A stretch of 64,000 nt of DNA from Rhizobium terricola. GTDB taxonomy: Bacteria > Pseudomonadota > Alphaproteobacteria > Rhizobiales > Rhizobiaceae. Of this stretch, positions 47,086 through 56,044 are shown in pieces (within the stretch, counting starts at the first letter, position 1; every line of letters begins with the position of its first letter). A program made the position numbers and the translations under genes. The stretch is from positions 1 through 64,000 of the forward strand of contig NZ_JABBGK010000006.1 of the NCBI RefSeq assembly GCF_012927355.1, in the 5' to 3' direction. The notes below the pieces were generated by a model. The model was not told where the DNA came from, made no database searches, and saw only the letters and a list, made by a program, of their open reading frames with translations.

Positions 47086-48681
47086 ATGAAGATCAAGTTC
47101 GGTTTTGCCGCAGCACTGCTGGCAGCCACTTTCCTTTCCACCGCCGCAAGCGCAAAGACCTTCGTCTACTGCTCGGAAGGTTCGCCGGAAGGTTTCGACC
47201 CGGGCATGTACACCGCCGGCACGACCTTCGACGCATCGGCGCACCCGGTTTACAGCCGACTGATGGAGTTCAAGCCGGGTACGACCGAAGCGGAAGCCGG
47301 TCTCGCAGAAAGCTACCAGGTTAACGCCGACGGCACCGAATACACGTTCAAGCTGCGTGCAGGCGTCAAGTTCCACACGACTGAATTCTTCACGCCGAGC
47401 CGCGACCTGAACGCCGACGACGTCATTTTCTCGATTGAACGCCAGATCAAGGCCGATCATCCGTGGGCTCAGTATGTGGCCGGCACCTCCTGGGAATACG
47501 CCGCCGGCATGGGCTTCCCGGAACTGATCAAGTCGATCGAGAAGGTCGATGATCTGACCGTCAAGTTCGTGCTGAACCGTCCGGAAGCACCGTTCATCGC
47601 CAACCTCGCCATGCCCTTCGCCTCGATCGTTTCGAAGGAATATGCCGACAAGCTCGAAGCCGAAGGCAAGAAGGAACAGCTGAACCAGATGCCGGTCGGC
47701 ACCGGTCCGTTCATCTTCGTCGGCTACCAGCAGGACGCCGTCATCCGTTACAAGAAGAACGCCGACTACTGGGGTGGCGCACCGAAGATCGACGACCTCG
47801 TCTTCGCGATCACCACGGACGCCGCCGTTCGCTACCAGAAGCTGAAGGCCGGCGAATGCCACCTGATGCCGTTCCCGAACGCAGCTGACGTTGCTGCCAT
47901 GAAGACGGACCCGGCGCTCACCGTGATGGAACAGGAAGGCCTCAACGTCGCCTACCTCGCCTACAACACGACCCAGGCTCCGTTCGACAAGGTCGAAGTC
48001 CGCAAGGCACTCAACAAGGCCATCAACAAGAAGGCCATCGTCGACGCCGTGTTCCAGGGCATGGCAACGCCTGCCAAGAACCCGATCCCGCCGACGATGT
48101 GGTCCTACAACGACAAGGTCGAGGACGACGCTTACGATCTCGATGCCGCCAAGAAGGAACTCGAGGCAGCTGGCGTCAAGGATCTGTCGATGAAGGTCTG
48201 GGCGATGCCCGTTTCGCGTCCGTACATGCTGAACGCACGTCGCGCCGCTGAAATCATCCAGGACGACTTCTCCAAGATCGGCGTCAAGGTCGAGATCGTT
48301 TCCTACGAATGGGCCGAGTACCTCGACCGTTCGAAGGCCAAGGATCGTGACGGTGCCGTCATGCTCGGCTGGACCGGCGACAACGGCGACCCGGACAACT
48401 TCCTCGACACCCTGCTCGGCTGCGAAGCCGTGGGCGGTAACAACCGCGCTCAGTGGTGCAATGAAGAGTTCAACGCGCTGGTGAAGAAGGCCAAGGTCAC
48501 CTCCGACCAGGCCGAGCGCACCAAGCTCTATGAAGAAGCACAGGTCGTCTTCAAGCGCGAAGCGCCTTGGGCAACGCTCGACCACTCGCTGTCGGTCGTT
48601 CCGATGCGCAAGGAAGTCTCCGGCTTCGTCCAGAGCCCGCTCGGCGACTTCACCTTCGAGAACGTGGATATCGCCGAGTAA
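47086..48681 (+). CDS. dppA: dipeptide ABC transporter substrate-binding protein
   Basis: A 531-residue SBP_bac_5-type protein. The signal peptide is MKIKFGFAAALLAATFLSTA up to ASA, and the mature start is KTFVYCSEGSPEGFDPGMYT, with the ligand-entry Cys pair pattern of DppA (Cys near residue 30 and GECHLMPF). It binds dipeptides, or possibly haem or delta-aminolevulinate, in the periplasm. The ATG at 47086 follows GGGAGATT. Codon use is very regular (GAC, GTC, AAG), suggesting high expression. A 14-bp hairpin follows the gene. Confidence 0.92.
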   Translation: MKIKFGFAAALLAATFLSTAASAKTFVYCSEGSPEGFDPGMYTAGTTFDASAHPVYSRLMEFKPGTTEAEAGLAESYQVNADGTEYTFKLRAGVKFHTTEFFTPSRDLNADDVIFSIERQIKADHPWAQYVAGTSWEYAAGMGFPELIKSIEKVDDLTVKFVLNRPEAPFIANLAMPFASIVSKEYADKLEAEGKKEQLNQMPVGTGPFIFVGYQQDAVIRYKKNADYWGGAPKIDDLVFAITTDAAVRYQKLKAGECHLMPFPNAADVAAMKTDPALTVMEQEGLNVAYLAYNTTQAPFDKVEVRKALNKAINKKAIVDAVFQGMATPAKNPIPPTMWSYNDKVEDDAYDLDAAKKELEAAGVKDLSMKVWAMPVSRPYMLNARRAAEIIQDDFSKIGVKVEIVSYEWAEYLDRSKAKDRDGAVMLGWTGDNGDPDNFLDTLLGCEAVGGNNRAQWCNEEFNALVKKAKVTSDQAERTKLYEEAQVVFKREAPWATLDHSLSVVPMRKEVSGFVQSPLGDFTFENVDIAE

Positions 48682-48699
48682 CGGCCGATTTTCAGGATT

Positions 48700-48732
48700 T
48701 TGCCGCGGGACAGCTTGCCTGTCCCGCGGCAA
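48700..48732 (+). promoter_or_regulatory. 14-bp stem-loop between dppA and dppB
   Basis: TTGCCGCGGGACAG (48700-48713) and CTGTCCCGCGGCAA (48719-48732) form a perfect 14-bp stem with a CTTGC loop, 18 bp after the dppA stop. A classical U-tract is absent (ATTGC follows). It should stabilise dppA mRNA or reduce transcription into dppBCDF. The remaining ~130 bp before dppB shows no gene. Confidence 0.75.
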
Positions 48733-48863
48733 TTGCATTAGGAACGGCCGATATGACGGCTGGTCCGCTCATACCCGGCCTGGACGTATGACCGCCGGGG
48801 AACAGGAGTTCGCCGCCTGGCGCGCGACTCAAGACCTCCAAGAAGAACAACAGCAGGTCCATC

Positions 48864-49868
48864 ATGTTTGGCTTTCTCTTGCGGCGGCTTGCCGTGCTGA
48901 TCCCGACCTTTGTCGGGGTTTCGATCATAGCCTTCGCCTTCATCCGGCTTCTTCCCGGCGATCCCGTCGCGCTCCTGTCCGGCGAGCGCGTCATGTCGCC
49001 TGAACGTCACGCCCAGATCAGCGCGCATCTCGGCCTCGACCGGCCGCTGGTCGTGCAGTATTTCGACTATCTCGGCGGCGTGCTGACCGGAGATTTCGGA
49101 ACCTCGATCGTGTCCAAGTCGCCGATCCTCGACCAGTTCCTGGCGCTTTTCCCGGCGACGGTCGAACTGTCGCTCTGCGCCATCATCATCGCCATCGTTC
49201 TCGGCATTCCGGCCGGCGTGATTGCCGCCATCAAGCGTGGTTCCGTCTTCGACCAGTCGATGATGGGTATCGCGCTGGTCGGCTATTCGATGCCGATCTT
49301 CTGGTGGGGCCTGCTGCTGATCATCCTGTTTTCGGGCATCCTGCAGTGGACGCCGGTGTCGGGGCGCATCTCGCTGATGTTCTTCTTCCCGCCGGTCACG
49401 GGCTTCATGCTGATCGACTCGCTGCTGTCCGGCCAGAAGGGCGCCTTCATGTCGGCGCTCAGCCATCTGGCCCTGCCGTCGATCGTGCTCGCCACGATCC
49501 CGCTCGCCGTCATCGCGCGCCAGACGCGCTCGGCCATGCTGGAGGTGCTCTCCGAGGACTATATCCGCACCGCCCGGGCCAAGGGCCTGTCGCCGCTGCG
49601 CGTCGTCGGCCTGCACGCCCTGCGCAATGCGCTGATCCCGGTCATCACCACGATCGGTCTGCAGATCGGCGTCATGCTCGCAGGCGCGATCCTCACCGAG
49701 ACCATCTTCTCCTGGCCGGGCATCGGCAAGTGGATGGTCGATTCCGTCTTCCGGCGCGACTATCCGGTAATCCAGGGCGGTCTTCTGCTGATCGCCGGCA
49801 TCATCATGGTCGTCAATCTCGTCGTTGATCTGCTTTACGGCCTGATCAACCCGCGCATCCGCCACTAG
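48864..49868 (+). CDS. dppB: dipeptide ABC transporter permease
   Basis: A 334-residue DppB/OppB permease. It starts MFGFLLRRLAVLIPTFVGVS, a family hallmark, with about six helices and the coupling loop VLSEDYIRTARAKGLSPLRV. It forms the membrane channel with DppC. It is 14 bp upstream of dppC. Confidence 0.95.
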   Translation: MFGFLLRRLAVLIPTFVGVSIIAFAFIRLLPGDPVALLSGERVMSPERHAQISAHLGLDRPLVVQYFDYLGGVLTGDFGTSIVSKSPILDQFLALFPATVELSLCAIIIAIVLGIPAGVIAAIKRGSVFDQSMMGIALVGYSMPIFWWGLLLIILFSGILQWTPVSGRISLMFFFPPVTGFMLIDSLLSGQKGAFMSALSHLALPSIVLATIPLAVIARQTRSAMLEVLSEDYIRTARAKGLSPLRVVGLHALRNALIPVITTIGLQIGVMLAGAILTETIFSWPGIGKWMVDSVFRRDYPVIQGGLLLIAGIIMVVNLVVDLLYGLINPRIRH

Positions 49869-49882
49869 AAGGAGCAAATCCC

Positions 49883-50788
49883 ATGGCCGATACCGCCAAC
49901 CAAACCGTTTCCACCGCGGCGCTGCGCCGCCAGATGCTGGCCGAATTCTGGTTCTACTTCTCCGAAAACCGTGGTGCGGTGATCGGGCTGTTCGTCTTCA
50001 TCGCGCTCGTCATCGTTGCGGTCTTCGCCCCGTTCTTCGCGCCCCACTCGCCGTTCGAGCAGTATCGCGATGTCGTCCTGCTGCCGCCGGCCTGGCTGGA
50101 AGGCGGCACCTGGAGCTATCCGCTCGGCACCGACCCGGTCGGACGCGACATCCTTTCTCGCCTGATCTACGGTGCGCAGTATTCGCTGTTCATCGGCGTC
50201 TTCGTGACGACGCTGTCGCTGACTGGTGGCATCCTGGTCGGTCTCATCGCCGGCTATTACCGCGGCTGGGTCGACACGGTCATCATGCGCCTGATGGACA
50301 TCATCCTGGCGTTTCCGTCTCTGCTTCTCGCCCTTGTTCTCGTCGCCATCCTCGGACCGAGCCTGACCAACGGCATGATCGCCATCGCACTCACGCTCCA
50401 GCCGCATTTTGTGCGCCTGACGCGTGCTGCCGTGATGGCGGAGAAGACCCGGGACTACGTCACGGCCGCCCGCCTTGCCGGCGCCGGCCCGCTGCGCCTG
50501 ATGTTCCGCACCATCCTGCCGAACTGCATGGCGCCGCTGATCGTCCAGGCGACGCTCTCCTTCTCCAACGCGATCCTGGATGCGGCAGCGCTCGGCTTCC
50601 TCGGCATGGGCGCGCAGCCGCCGGCGCCCGAATGGGGCACAATGCTCGCCGAGGCGCGCGAATTCATCCTGCGCGCATGGTGGGTCGTCACCTTCCCGGG
50701 GCTTGCGATCCTGATCACCGTTCTTGCCATCAACCTGATGGGCGACGGCCTGCGCGACGCCCTCGATCCCAAGCTGAAGAGGTCCTGA
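49883..50788 (+). CDS. dppC: dipeptide ABC transporter permease
   Basis: A 301-residue DppC/OppC permease with an N-terminal cytoplasmic arm and first helix AVIGLFVFIALVIVAVFAPF. The HPLGTDPVGRD-type motif is seen as YPLGTDPVGRDILSRL, and the coupling loop as KTRDYVTAARLAGAGPLRLM. It is adjacent to dppB and 1 bp before dppD. GAAGGAG precedes the ATG. Confidence 0.95.
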   Translation: MADTANQTVSTAALRRQMLAEFWFYFSENRGAVIGLFVFIALVIVAVFAPFFAPHSPFEQYRDVVLLPPAWLEGGTWSYPLGTDPVGRDILSRLIYGAQYSLFIGVFVTTLSLTGGILVGLIAGYYRGWVDTVIMRLMDIILAFPSLLLALVLVAILGPSLTNGMIAIALTLQPHFVRLTRAAVMAEKTRDYVTAARLAGAGPLRLMFRTILPNCMAPLIVQATLSFSNAILDAAALGFLGMGAQPPAPEWGTMLAEAREFILRAWWVVTFPGLAILITVLAINLMGDGLRDALDPKLKRS

Positions 50789-50789
50789 C

Positions 50790-51638
50790 ATGGCGCTTCT
50801 CGAAATCGAAAACCTGACCGTCGAATTCGAGACGGCCACCGGCTGGTTCAAGGCCGTCGATGGTGTCTCGCTCTCGGTCGAGGGCGGCGAAGTGCTGGCG
50901 ATCGTCGGCGAATCCGGCTCGGGCAAGTCTGTCGCCATGCTCGCCGTCATGGGGCTTCTGCCCTGGACGGCGAAGATCACCGCCGACAAAATGCTGTTCG
51001 AGGGCCGCGACATTCACGCGATCTCGCCCGCCGAACGGCGCAAGCTGATCGGCAAGGACATCGCGATGATCTTCCAGGAGCCGGTGGCGAGCCTCAATCC
51101 GTGCTTCACCGTCGGCTTCCAGATCGAGGAAGTGCTGCGCATCCACATGGGACTCGGCAAGGCGGCACGCCGCGCGCGCGCCATCGAGCTGTTCAAGCTG
51201 GTCGGTCTTCCCGATCCGGCCGAGCGGCTCGGACATTTCCCGCACCAGATGTCGGGTGGCCAGTGCCAGCGCGTGATGATCGCCATGGCGATCGCCTGCA
51301 ATCCGAAGCTCCTCATCGCCGACGAGCCGACCACCGCGCTCGACGTGACGATCCAGAAGCAGATCCTCGACCTGCTGATGAAGCTGCAGGCCGATACCGG
51401 CATGGGTCTCATCATGATCACCCACGACATGGGCGTGGTTGCCGAGACGGCCGATCGCGTCGTCGTCCAGTACAAGGGCCGCAAGATGGAGGAGGCCGAC
51501 GTGCTGTCGCTCTTCGAGGCGCCGAAGAGCGCCTATACGCGGGCGCTGCTGTCGGCTCTTCCGGAGAATGCCACCGGAGACCGCCTCACCACCGTTTCCG
51601 ACTTCATGGCGGGCGCGGCCGCAGGAGAAAACGCATGA
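50790..51638 (+). CDS. dppD: dipeptide ABC transporter ATPase
   Basis: A 282-residue ATPase. Walker A is GESGSGKSV, the signature MSGGQCQR (Met for Leu), Walker B LLIADEPTTALD, and the switch is ITHDMG. It is ~40 residues shorter than typical DppD: the C-terminal oligopeptide-binding extension with its conserved cysteines is missing after SAYTRALLSALPEN. It overlaps dppF by 4 bp. Confidence 0.92.
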   Translation: MALLEIENLTVEFETATGWFKAVDGVSLSVEGGEVLAIVGESGSGKSVAMLAVMGLLPWTAKITADKMLFEGRDIHAISPAERRKLIGKDIAMIFQEPVASLNPCFTVGFQIEEVLRIHMGLGKAARRARAIELFKLVGLPDPAERLGHFPHQMSGGQCQRVMIAMAIACNPKLLIADEPTTALDVTIQKQILDLLMKLQADTGMGLIMITHDMGVVAETADRVVVQYKGRKMEEADVLSLFEAPKSAYTRALLSALPENATGDRLTTVSDFMAGAAAGENA

Positions 51639-52501
51639 CCGAGACCAGTTCTGCGAACACCACGCCGATGCTCGAGATCCGCAACATCAAGCGCGACTAT
51701 CATGTGCCGACGGGCTTTCTGAAGCCGGAAAAGGTCGTGCATGCGGTGAAGGGCGTTTCCTTCAAGCTCGATGCCGGCAAGACGCTCGCCATCGTCGGCG
51801 AAAGCGGTTGCGGCAAGTCGACGCTCGCCCGCATCCTGACCTTCATCGACGAGCCGACCTCCGGCGAGCTGCTGATCGAGGGCAAGCCCGTCGATACGCG
51901 CCCGGGGCATCTCACGGCCGAGATGCGCCAGAAGGTGCAGATCGTCTTCCAGAACCCCTATGGTTCGCTGAACCCGCGTCAGAAGATCGGCGACGTTCTC
52001 GGCGAACCGCTGGCGATCAACACCTCGCTGTCGGCAGTCGAGCGGCGTGAGCTTGCCACCGAGATGCTGGTGAAGGTGGGTCTCGGTCCGGAGCACTACA
52101 ATCGCTACCCGCACATGTTCTCGGGCGGTCAGCGCCAGCGTATCGCGATCGCCCGCGCGTTGATGCTGAAACCGAAACTGCTGGTCCTCGACGAGCCGGT
52201 GTCGGCGCTCGACCTTTCGGTCCAGGCCCAGGTACTCAACCTGCTCGCCGACCTGCAGGAGGAATTCGGGCTCACTTACGTCTTCATCAGCCACGACCTT
52301 TCGGTGGTACGCTATATCGCCGACGAGGTGATGGTGATGTATTATGGCGAGGCCGTGGAATACGGCAGTCGCGAGGCGGTGTTCACCGATCCGCAGCACG
52401 ACTATACCAAGACGCTGTTTGCCGCGACGCCCCGGGCAGACGTGGAATCGATCCGCGCGCGTATGGCCAAGCGGGTTCGTCCCGTCGCAAGGGCAAGCTG
52501 A
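51635..52501 (+). CDS. dppF: dipeptide ABC transporter ATPase
   Basis: A 288-residue ATPase. Walker A is GESGCGKST, the signature FSGGQRQR, Walker B LLVLDEPVSALD, and the switch is ISHDLS. The start at 51635 overlaps dppD (ATGA) and gives MTETSSANTTPMLEIRNIKR; the longer frame upstream is shadow of dppD. Like DppD it lacks the usual C-terminal cysteine-containing extension. Confidence 0.92.
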   Translation: MTETSSANTTPMLEIRNIKRDYHVPTGFLKPEKVVHAVKGVSFKLDAGKTLAIVGESGCGKSTLARILTFIDEPTSGELLIEGKPVDTRPGHLTAEMRQKVQIVFQNPYGSLNPRQKIGDVLGEPLAINTSLSAVERRELATEMLVKVGLGPEHYNRYPHMFSGGQRQRIAIARALMLKPKLLVLDEPVSALDLSVQAQVLNLLADLQEEFGLTYVFISHDLSVVRYIADEVMVMYYGEAVEYGSREAVFTDPQHDYTKTLFAATPRADVESIRARMAKRVRPVARAS

Positions 52502-52612
52502 GGTCTTCACCGAAGGCTTGCTCACCGGACGCTTTGAGGCGGGCAGTGGATATTCCTGCCCGCCTTTGCTATTGGCGGGGCTTGAGACAGCAACCGGGTC
52601 GCGAAGAAGTCC

Positions 52613-53632
52613 ATGACGCAGGCACTTGCCAGCAGAGCGAAAGACCAGAAGAACCAGCCGGTGCTGCGCATCGGCTTCATTCTGGCGCGCAGCTTCACGC
52701 TCAGCGCCTTCTCCCTGTTTGCCGACGCCCTGCGTCTCGGCAGCGACTTTGAGGACCGGTCCGGCCGCGTCAACTGCGACTGGGCGGTGCTCGGCAGCAC
52801 GCGAAATTTCATCACATCGAGCTGCGGCATCCAGGTGGCGCCGACGGCGCCGCTCGGAAATCCGAAGCAGTTCAGCTATATCGCCGTGGTCGGCGGACGG
52901 CTCAACGTGGCGGAGCCGATCGACCGGGAGGCGATCGCCTTCCTGAACGAGGCGGCGGCGGCCGGCGTGCCGATCATCGGGGTTTGCACCGGCAGCTTCA
53001 TTCTCGCCGAAACCGGCCTGCTCGACGGCCGCACGGCCTGTGTGAGCTGGCTGCACTATGTCGACTTCCGCTCGCGCTTTCCGTCGATCGATGCGACGTC
53101 GAAGCGTCTTTTTGTCGAGGATCATGGCCGCATCACCTGCGCAGGGGGATCGAGCGTCGCTGACCTTGCGACCTATCTCATCCGCCGCCATGTCGGCGAG
53201 GCGGCGGAACGCAATGCCCTGGAGATCATGCAGATCACCCGCCGGCGCGACGCCAGCGAGATGCAGACCCGCAATCCGCTCGGCTCGACGCCGGTGCGCG
53301 ACAAGCGCACCAACATGGCGCTGATCATGATGGAGCAGCATATCGAGGATGTGGTCAGCATCGATGACGTCGCCGATGCGGTCGGCCTGTCGCGCCGCCA
53401 GCTCGAGCGGCTGTTCCGTACCGAATTCGGGGCGACCCCGGTCGCCATGTATATCCGGCTCCGGCTGGAGCATGCGCGCCGGCTGGTGGTCTTCACCGAC
53501 AAGCCTCTGATCGACATCGCCCTGGAAACGGGCTTCGAGAACGTCTCCCATTTCATCCGCAAGTTCCGCAAGGAGTTTGCCATCACGCCGGTTGCCGCGC
53601 GACGGCGCCATGCGGCGGAAACTGCGACCTAG
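52613..53632 (+). CDS. GlxA-family AraC-type transcriptional regulator
   Basis: A 339-residue regulator. Residues ~18-200 form a DJ-1/PfpI-like domain (IGFILARSFTLSAFSLFADA; GVCTGSFILAETGLLDGR), and residues ~235-330 an AraC helix-turn-helix pair (SIDDVADAVGLSRRQLERLF; DIALETGFENVSHFIRKFRK). Relatives control catabolism of choline, carnitine, betaine and other amines. It lies 111 bp after dppF on the same strand and may regulate that operon, but a distant target is possible. Confidence 0.92.
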   Translation: MTQALASRAKDQKNQPVLRIGFILARSFTLSAFSLFADALRLGSDFEDRSGRVNCDWAVLGSTRNFITSSCGIQVAPTAPLGNPKQFSYIAVVGGRLNVAEPIDREAIAFLNEAAAAGVPIIGVCTGSFILAETGLLDGRTACVSWLHYVDFRSRFPSIDATSKRLFVEDHGRITCAGGSSVADLATYLIRRHVGEAAERNALEIMQITRRRDASEMQTRNPLGSTPVRDKRTNMALIMMEQHIEDVVSIDDVADAVGLSRRQLERLFRTEFGATPVAMYIRLRLEHARRLVVFTDKPLIDIALETGFENVSHFIRKFRKEFAITPVAARRRHAAETAT

Positions 53633-53639
53633 AAAAGCA

Positions 53640-53673
53640 AAAGGCCGGCGATGACGTCGGCCTTTGTTTCTTT
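53640..53673. terminator. bidirectional terminator after the GlxA-type gene
   Basis: AAAGGCCGGCG (53640-53650), an ATGA loop and CGTCGGCCTTT (53655-53665) make an 11-bp stem with one G-U pair. GTTTCTTT follows on the plus strand and TTTTGCTTTTC on the minus strand. It can end both the regulator transcript and that of the convergent small gene at 53697. Confidence 0.8.
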
Positions 53674-53696
53674 ATGCGGGTTTATTTCGGCTACGT

Positions 53697-53867
53697 TCAG
53701 CGGCGGACCTGGCGGAAGCCCTGGGGATCAATGCCCAAGGTGCGCAGGTCACGGTCACGCGGAGCACGGTGTGCTTCGACTGCGGCAGCAGCGGCCCCTG
53801 CCGCGCTGATGACGGCGAAAGCCCTGCCGAGGAAACCATTGCTGATGGAACCTGTAAGGACAGACAT
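53697..53867 (-). CDS. 56-residue small protein, DUF1127-like
   Basis: A short minus-strand reading frame begins MSVLTGSISNGFLGRAFAVI, continues through an Ala-rich stretch (SAAGAAAAAVEAHRAPRDRD), and ends LRTLGIDPQGFRQVRR and stop. The LxxLGID..xFR..RR ending is that of small rhizobial proteins related to DUF1127, some of which bind RNA or affect phosphate and carbon metabolism. An AAGGCAAAGAAG purine stretch precedes the ATG, and a terminator lies 31 bp after the stop. Coding status rests on this ending and on the flanking signals. Confidence 0.65.
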   Translation of the reverse strand: MSVLTGSISNGFLGRAFAVISAAGAAAAAVEAHRAPRDRDLRTLGIDPQGFRQVRR

Positions 53868-53957
53868 CTTCTTTGCCTTCTTCTCTCTTGTTGACAGAAC
53901 AAAGATGGTCCTCCGGCACGAATTCTACAATGGCGTTTCCTTCATCTCAGCCATGCA

Positions 53958-53993
53958 AGAAAAGCGGGCCGGATCTCTTCGATCCGACCCGCC
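53958..53993 (-). terminator. intrinsic terminator of tctCBA
   Basis: On the minus strand GCGGGTCGGATC (53992-53981), a GAAGA loop and GATCCGGCCCGC (53975-53964) form a 12-bp stem with one G-U pair. TTTTCTT follows. It starts 29 bp after the tctA stop. Confidence 0.8.
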
Positions 53994-54021
53994 ATTGACT
54001 TCCGTCATGTCCTGATTGTTT

Positions 54022-55539
54022 TCAGTCCTCGCTGGCTGCCAGATGCGAAAGCATCTCGCCCTTGCCGCGGGCGCGAAGCACCAGCGGGAGGATCAGCGCG
54101 ACGGCTGCGAGGAGCAGCAGGCCGGCGGCAATCGGGGACGTGACCAGCACGGTCGCGTCGCCCTGGCTGATGGCAAGCGCACGTCGCAGCTGCTGCTCGG
54201 CGAGGGGCCCGAGGATCAGGCCGACGACCACCGGGGCGATCGGATAGCCGAAGACGCGCATGATGTAGCCCATCACGCCAAAGGCGAGCAGCATGCCGAG
54301 TTCGTAGACCGAGGGGTTGGCGCCGATGGTGCCGAGCGTCGCGAACAGCAGAATGCCGGCATAAAGCCAGGGTTTCGGGATGGTCAGCAGGCGGACCCAA
54401 AGACCGATCAGCGGCAGGTTCAGCACGAGCAGCATGAAGTTGGCGATCAGCAGGCTGGCGATCAGGCCCCAGACGAGTTGGGGATTGGTGGCGAACAGCA
54501 GCGGACCGGGCTGCAGGCCGTATTGCTGGAAGCCTGCGAGCATGATGGCCGCGGTCGCGGTCGTTGGCAGGCCGAGCGTCAGCAGCGGCACCAGCGTTCC
54601 GGCCGCGGATGCGTTGTTGGCCGCTTCCGGGCCAGCGACCCCTTCGATGGCGCCGTTGCCGAACTCTTCCGGATGGTTGGTCAGCCGCTTTTCGGTCGCA
54701 TAGGACAGGAAGGTGCCGATTTCCGCGCCGCCGGCCGGCATGGCGCCGATCGGAAAGCCGATCGCGGTGCCGCGCAGCCAGGGTTTCCACGAGCGGGCCC
54801 AGTCGGCGGCCGTCATCCAAATCGAACCGCGTACGGCTTCGACCTTGTCCGGACCGCGATCGCCCTGTGCCGCGAGGAAGAGGGTTTCGCCGATCGCGAA
54901 CATGGCGACGGCGAGCGTCGTGACCTCGATGCCGTCCAGCAGATCGGGCACGCCGAAGCTCATGCGGTTCTGGCCGGTCAGCTGGTCGATGCCGACGGTT
55001 GCGAGCGTCAGTCCGATGAAGAGCGAGGTGAGCCCGCGCAGGGTGCTGTCGCCGAAGGCCGAGGACACTGTGACGAAGGCGAGCACCATCAGGGCGAAGT
55101 ATTCGCGCGGTCCGAAGACGAGGGCGAGCTTGACGATGAACGGCGCGATGAAGGCGAGCGCAATGGTGGCGATCAGGCCGGCGACGAAAGAGCCGATGGC
55201 AGCCGTGGCAAGGGCCGGGCCGCCGCGTCCGGCGCGGGCCATCTTGTTGCCCTCGAGGGCGGTGACGATCGACGAGCTTTCGCCCGGCGTGTTGAGCAGG
55301 ATCGATGTGGTCGAGCCGCCATACATGCCGCCATAGTAGATGCCGGCGAACATGATGAGCGAACCGGCGGGATCGAGCTTGAAGGTGACGGGCAGGAGCA
55401 GGGCGACCGTCAGCGCCGGGCCGATGCCCGGCAGGACGCCGACGGCGGTGCCGAGTGTGACCCCGATCAGGGCGTATAGCAGGTTCGCCGGCTGGGCTGC
55501 GACAAGGATGCCCTGCAGCAGAAAGTCAAAGGTATCCAT
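54022..55539 (-). CDS. tctA: tripartite tricarboxylate transporter large permease
   Basis: A 505-residue TctA-family membrane protein with ~11-12 helices. The conserved glycine-rich loops are [15 protein letters not shown] and [18 protein letters not shown] early, and [20 protein letters not shown] later. It is the main translocation subunit for a carboxylate (citrate-type), working with TctB and the periplasmic TctC. It is 13 bp after tctB and ends at a clear terminator. Substrate inferred from family only. Confidence 0.95.
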   Translation of the reverse strand: MDTFDFLLQGILVAAQPANLLYALIGVTLGTAVGVLPGIGPALTVALLLPVTFKLDPAGSLIMFAGIYYGGMYGGSTTSILLNTPGESSSIVTALEGNKMARAGRGGPALATAAIGSFVAGLIATIALAFIAPFIVKLALVFGPREYFALMVLAFVTVSSAFGDSTLRGLTSLFIGLTLATVGIDQLTGQNRMSFGVPDLLDGIEVTTLAVAMFAIGETLFLAAQGDRGPDKVEAVRGSIWMTAADWARSWKPWLRGTAIGFPIGAMPAGGAEIGTFLSYATEKRLTNHPEEFGNGAIEGVAGPEAANNASAAGTLVPLLTLGLPTTATAAIMLAGFQQYGLQPGPLLFATNPQLVWGLIASLLIANFMLLVLNLPLIGLWVRLLTIPKPWLYAGILLFATLGTIGANPSVYELGMLLAFGVMGYIMRVFGYPIAPVVVGLILGPLAEQQLRRALAISQGDATVLVTSPIAAGLLLLAAVALILPLVLRARGKGEMLSHLAASED

Positions 55540-55552
55540 GCAAGGCTACTCC

Positions 55553-56044
55553 TCAGAGAAACAGATGCTCGAGCGGGCCGGCCGGAAGCGACAGCTGCAG
55601 CAGGAGCGCAAAGACCAGCCAGACGAACAGGCTGAGCACGATGCCTACGGGCAGCGTGATCCACAGCTGGCGTTTGCCGAAGGCATAGGCGGTCGCGGCG
55701 AAGAGCACGCCGGTGGCGATCGAAAAGCCGAGGGTCTTCAGAAACAGCATCTGACCGGCAAGTCCGCCGATGACCCAGAGTACCGGAGCGACTTCCTGAT
55801 GTTCGCGCTCGGGGAAGTCACGTCGGAAGGCGGCGACGGCTGTCCAGATCGAGAGGCCGATCAAGCCGAAGGCGATCCACTTCGGAACCGTCGCCGGACC
55901 GACCGGCGAATAGCCGACGACCTCGCTGAGGCGGGCGACGTCCCAGAAGATCAGCGCTGCCAATCCGGCAAGGACCAGGGCGATGACAAGCGCCGCCCCG
56001 TCGGGGCGGCGTGTCTCGGTCGAGGAGCGTCCTGTCTCGCTCAT
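55553..56044 (-). CDS. tctB: tripartite tricarboxylate transporter small permease
   Basis: A 163-residue TctB-family protein with four predicted helices (GAALVIALVLAGLAALIFWD; the last near LPVGIVLSLFVWLVFALLLQ). TctB proteins are poorly conserved; identity rests on size, topology and position between tctC and tctA. It overlaps tctC by 4 bp. Confidence 0.9.
   Translation of the reverse strand: MSETGRSSTETRRPDGAALVIALVLAGLAALIFWDVARLSEVVGYSPVGPATVPKWIAFGLIGLSIWTAVAAFRRDFPEREHQEVAPVLWVIGGLAGQMLFLKTLGFSIATGVLFAATAYAFGKRQLWITLPVGIVLSLFVWLVFALLLQLSLPAGPLEHLFL

Noticed and set aside
46753..48738. A 661-codon minus-strand frame opposite dppA.
   Set aside because: dppA has a signal peptide, ribosome-binding site and full family similarity; the antisense frame reads through its leader as well and has no domain.
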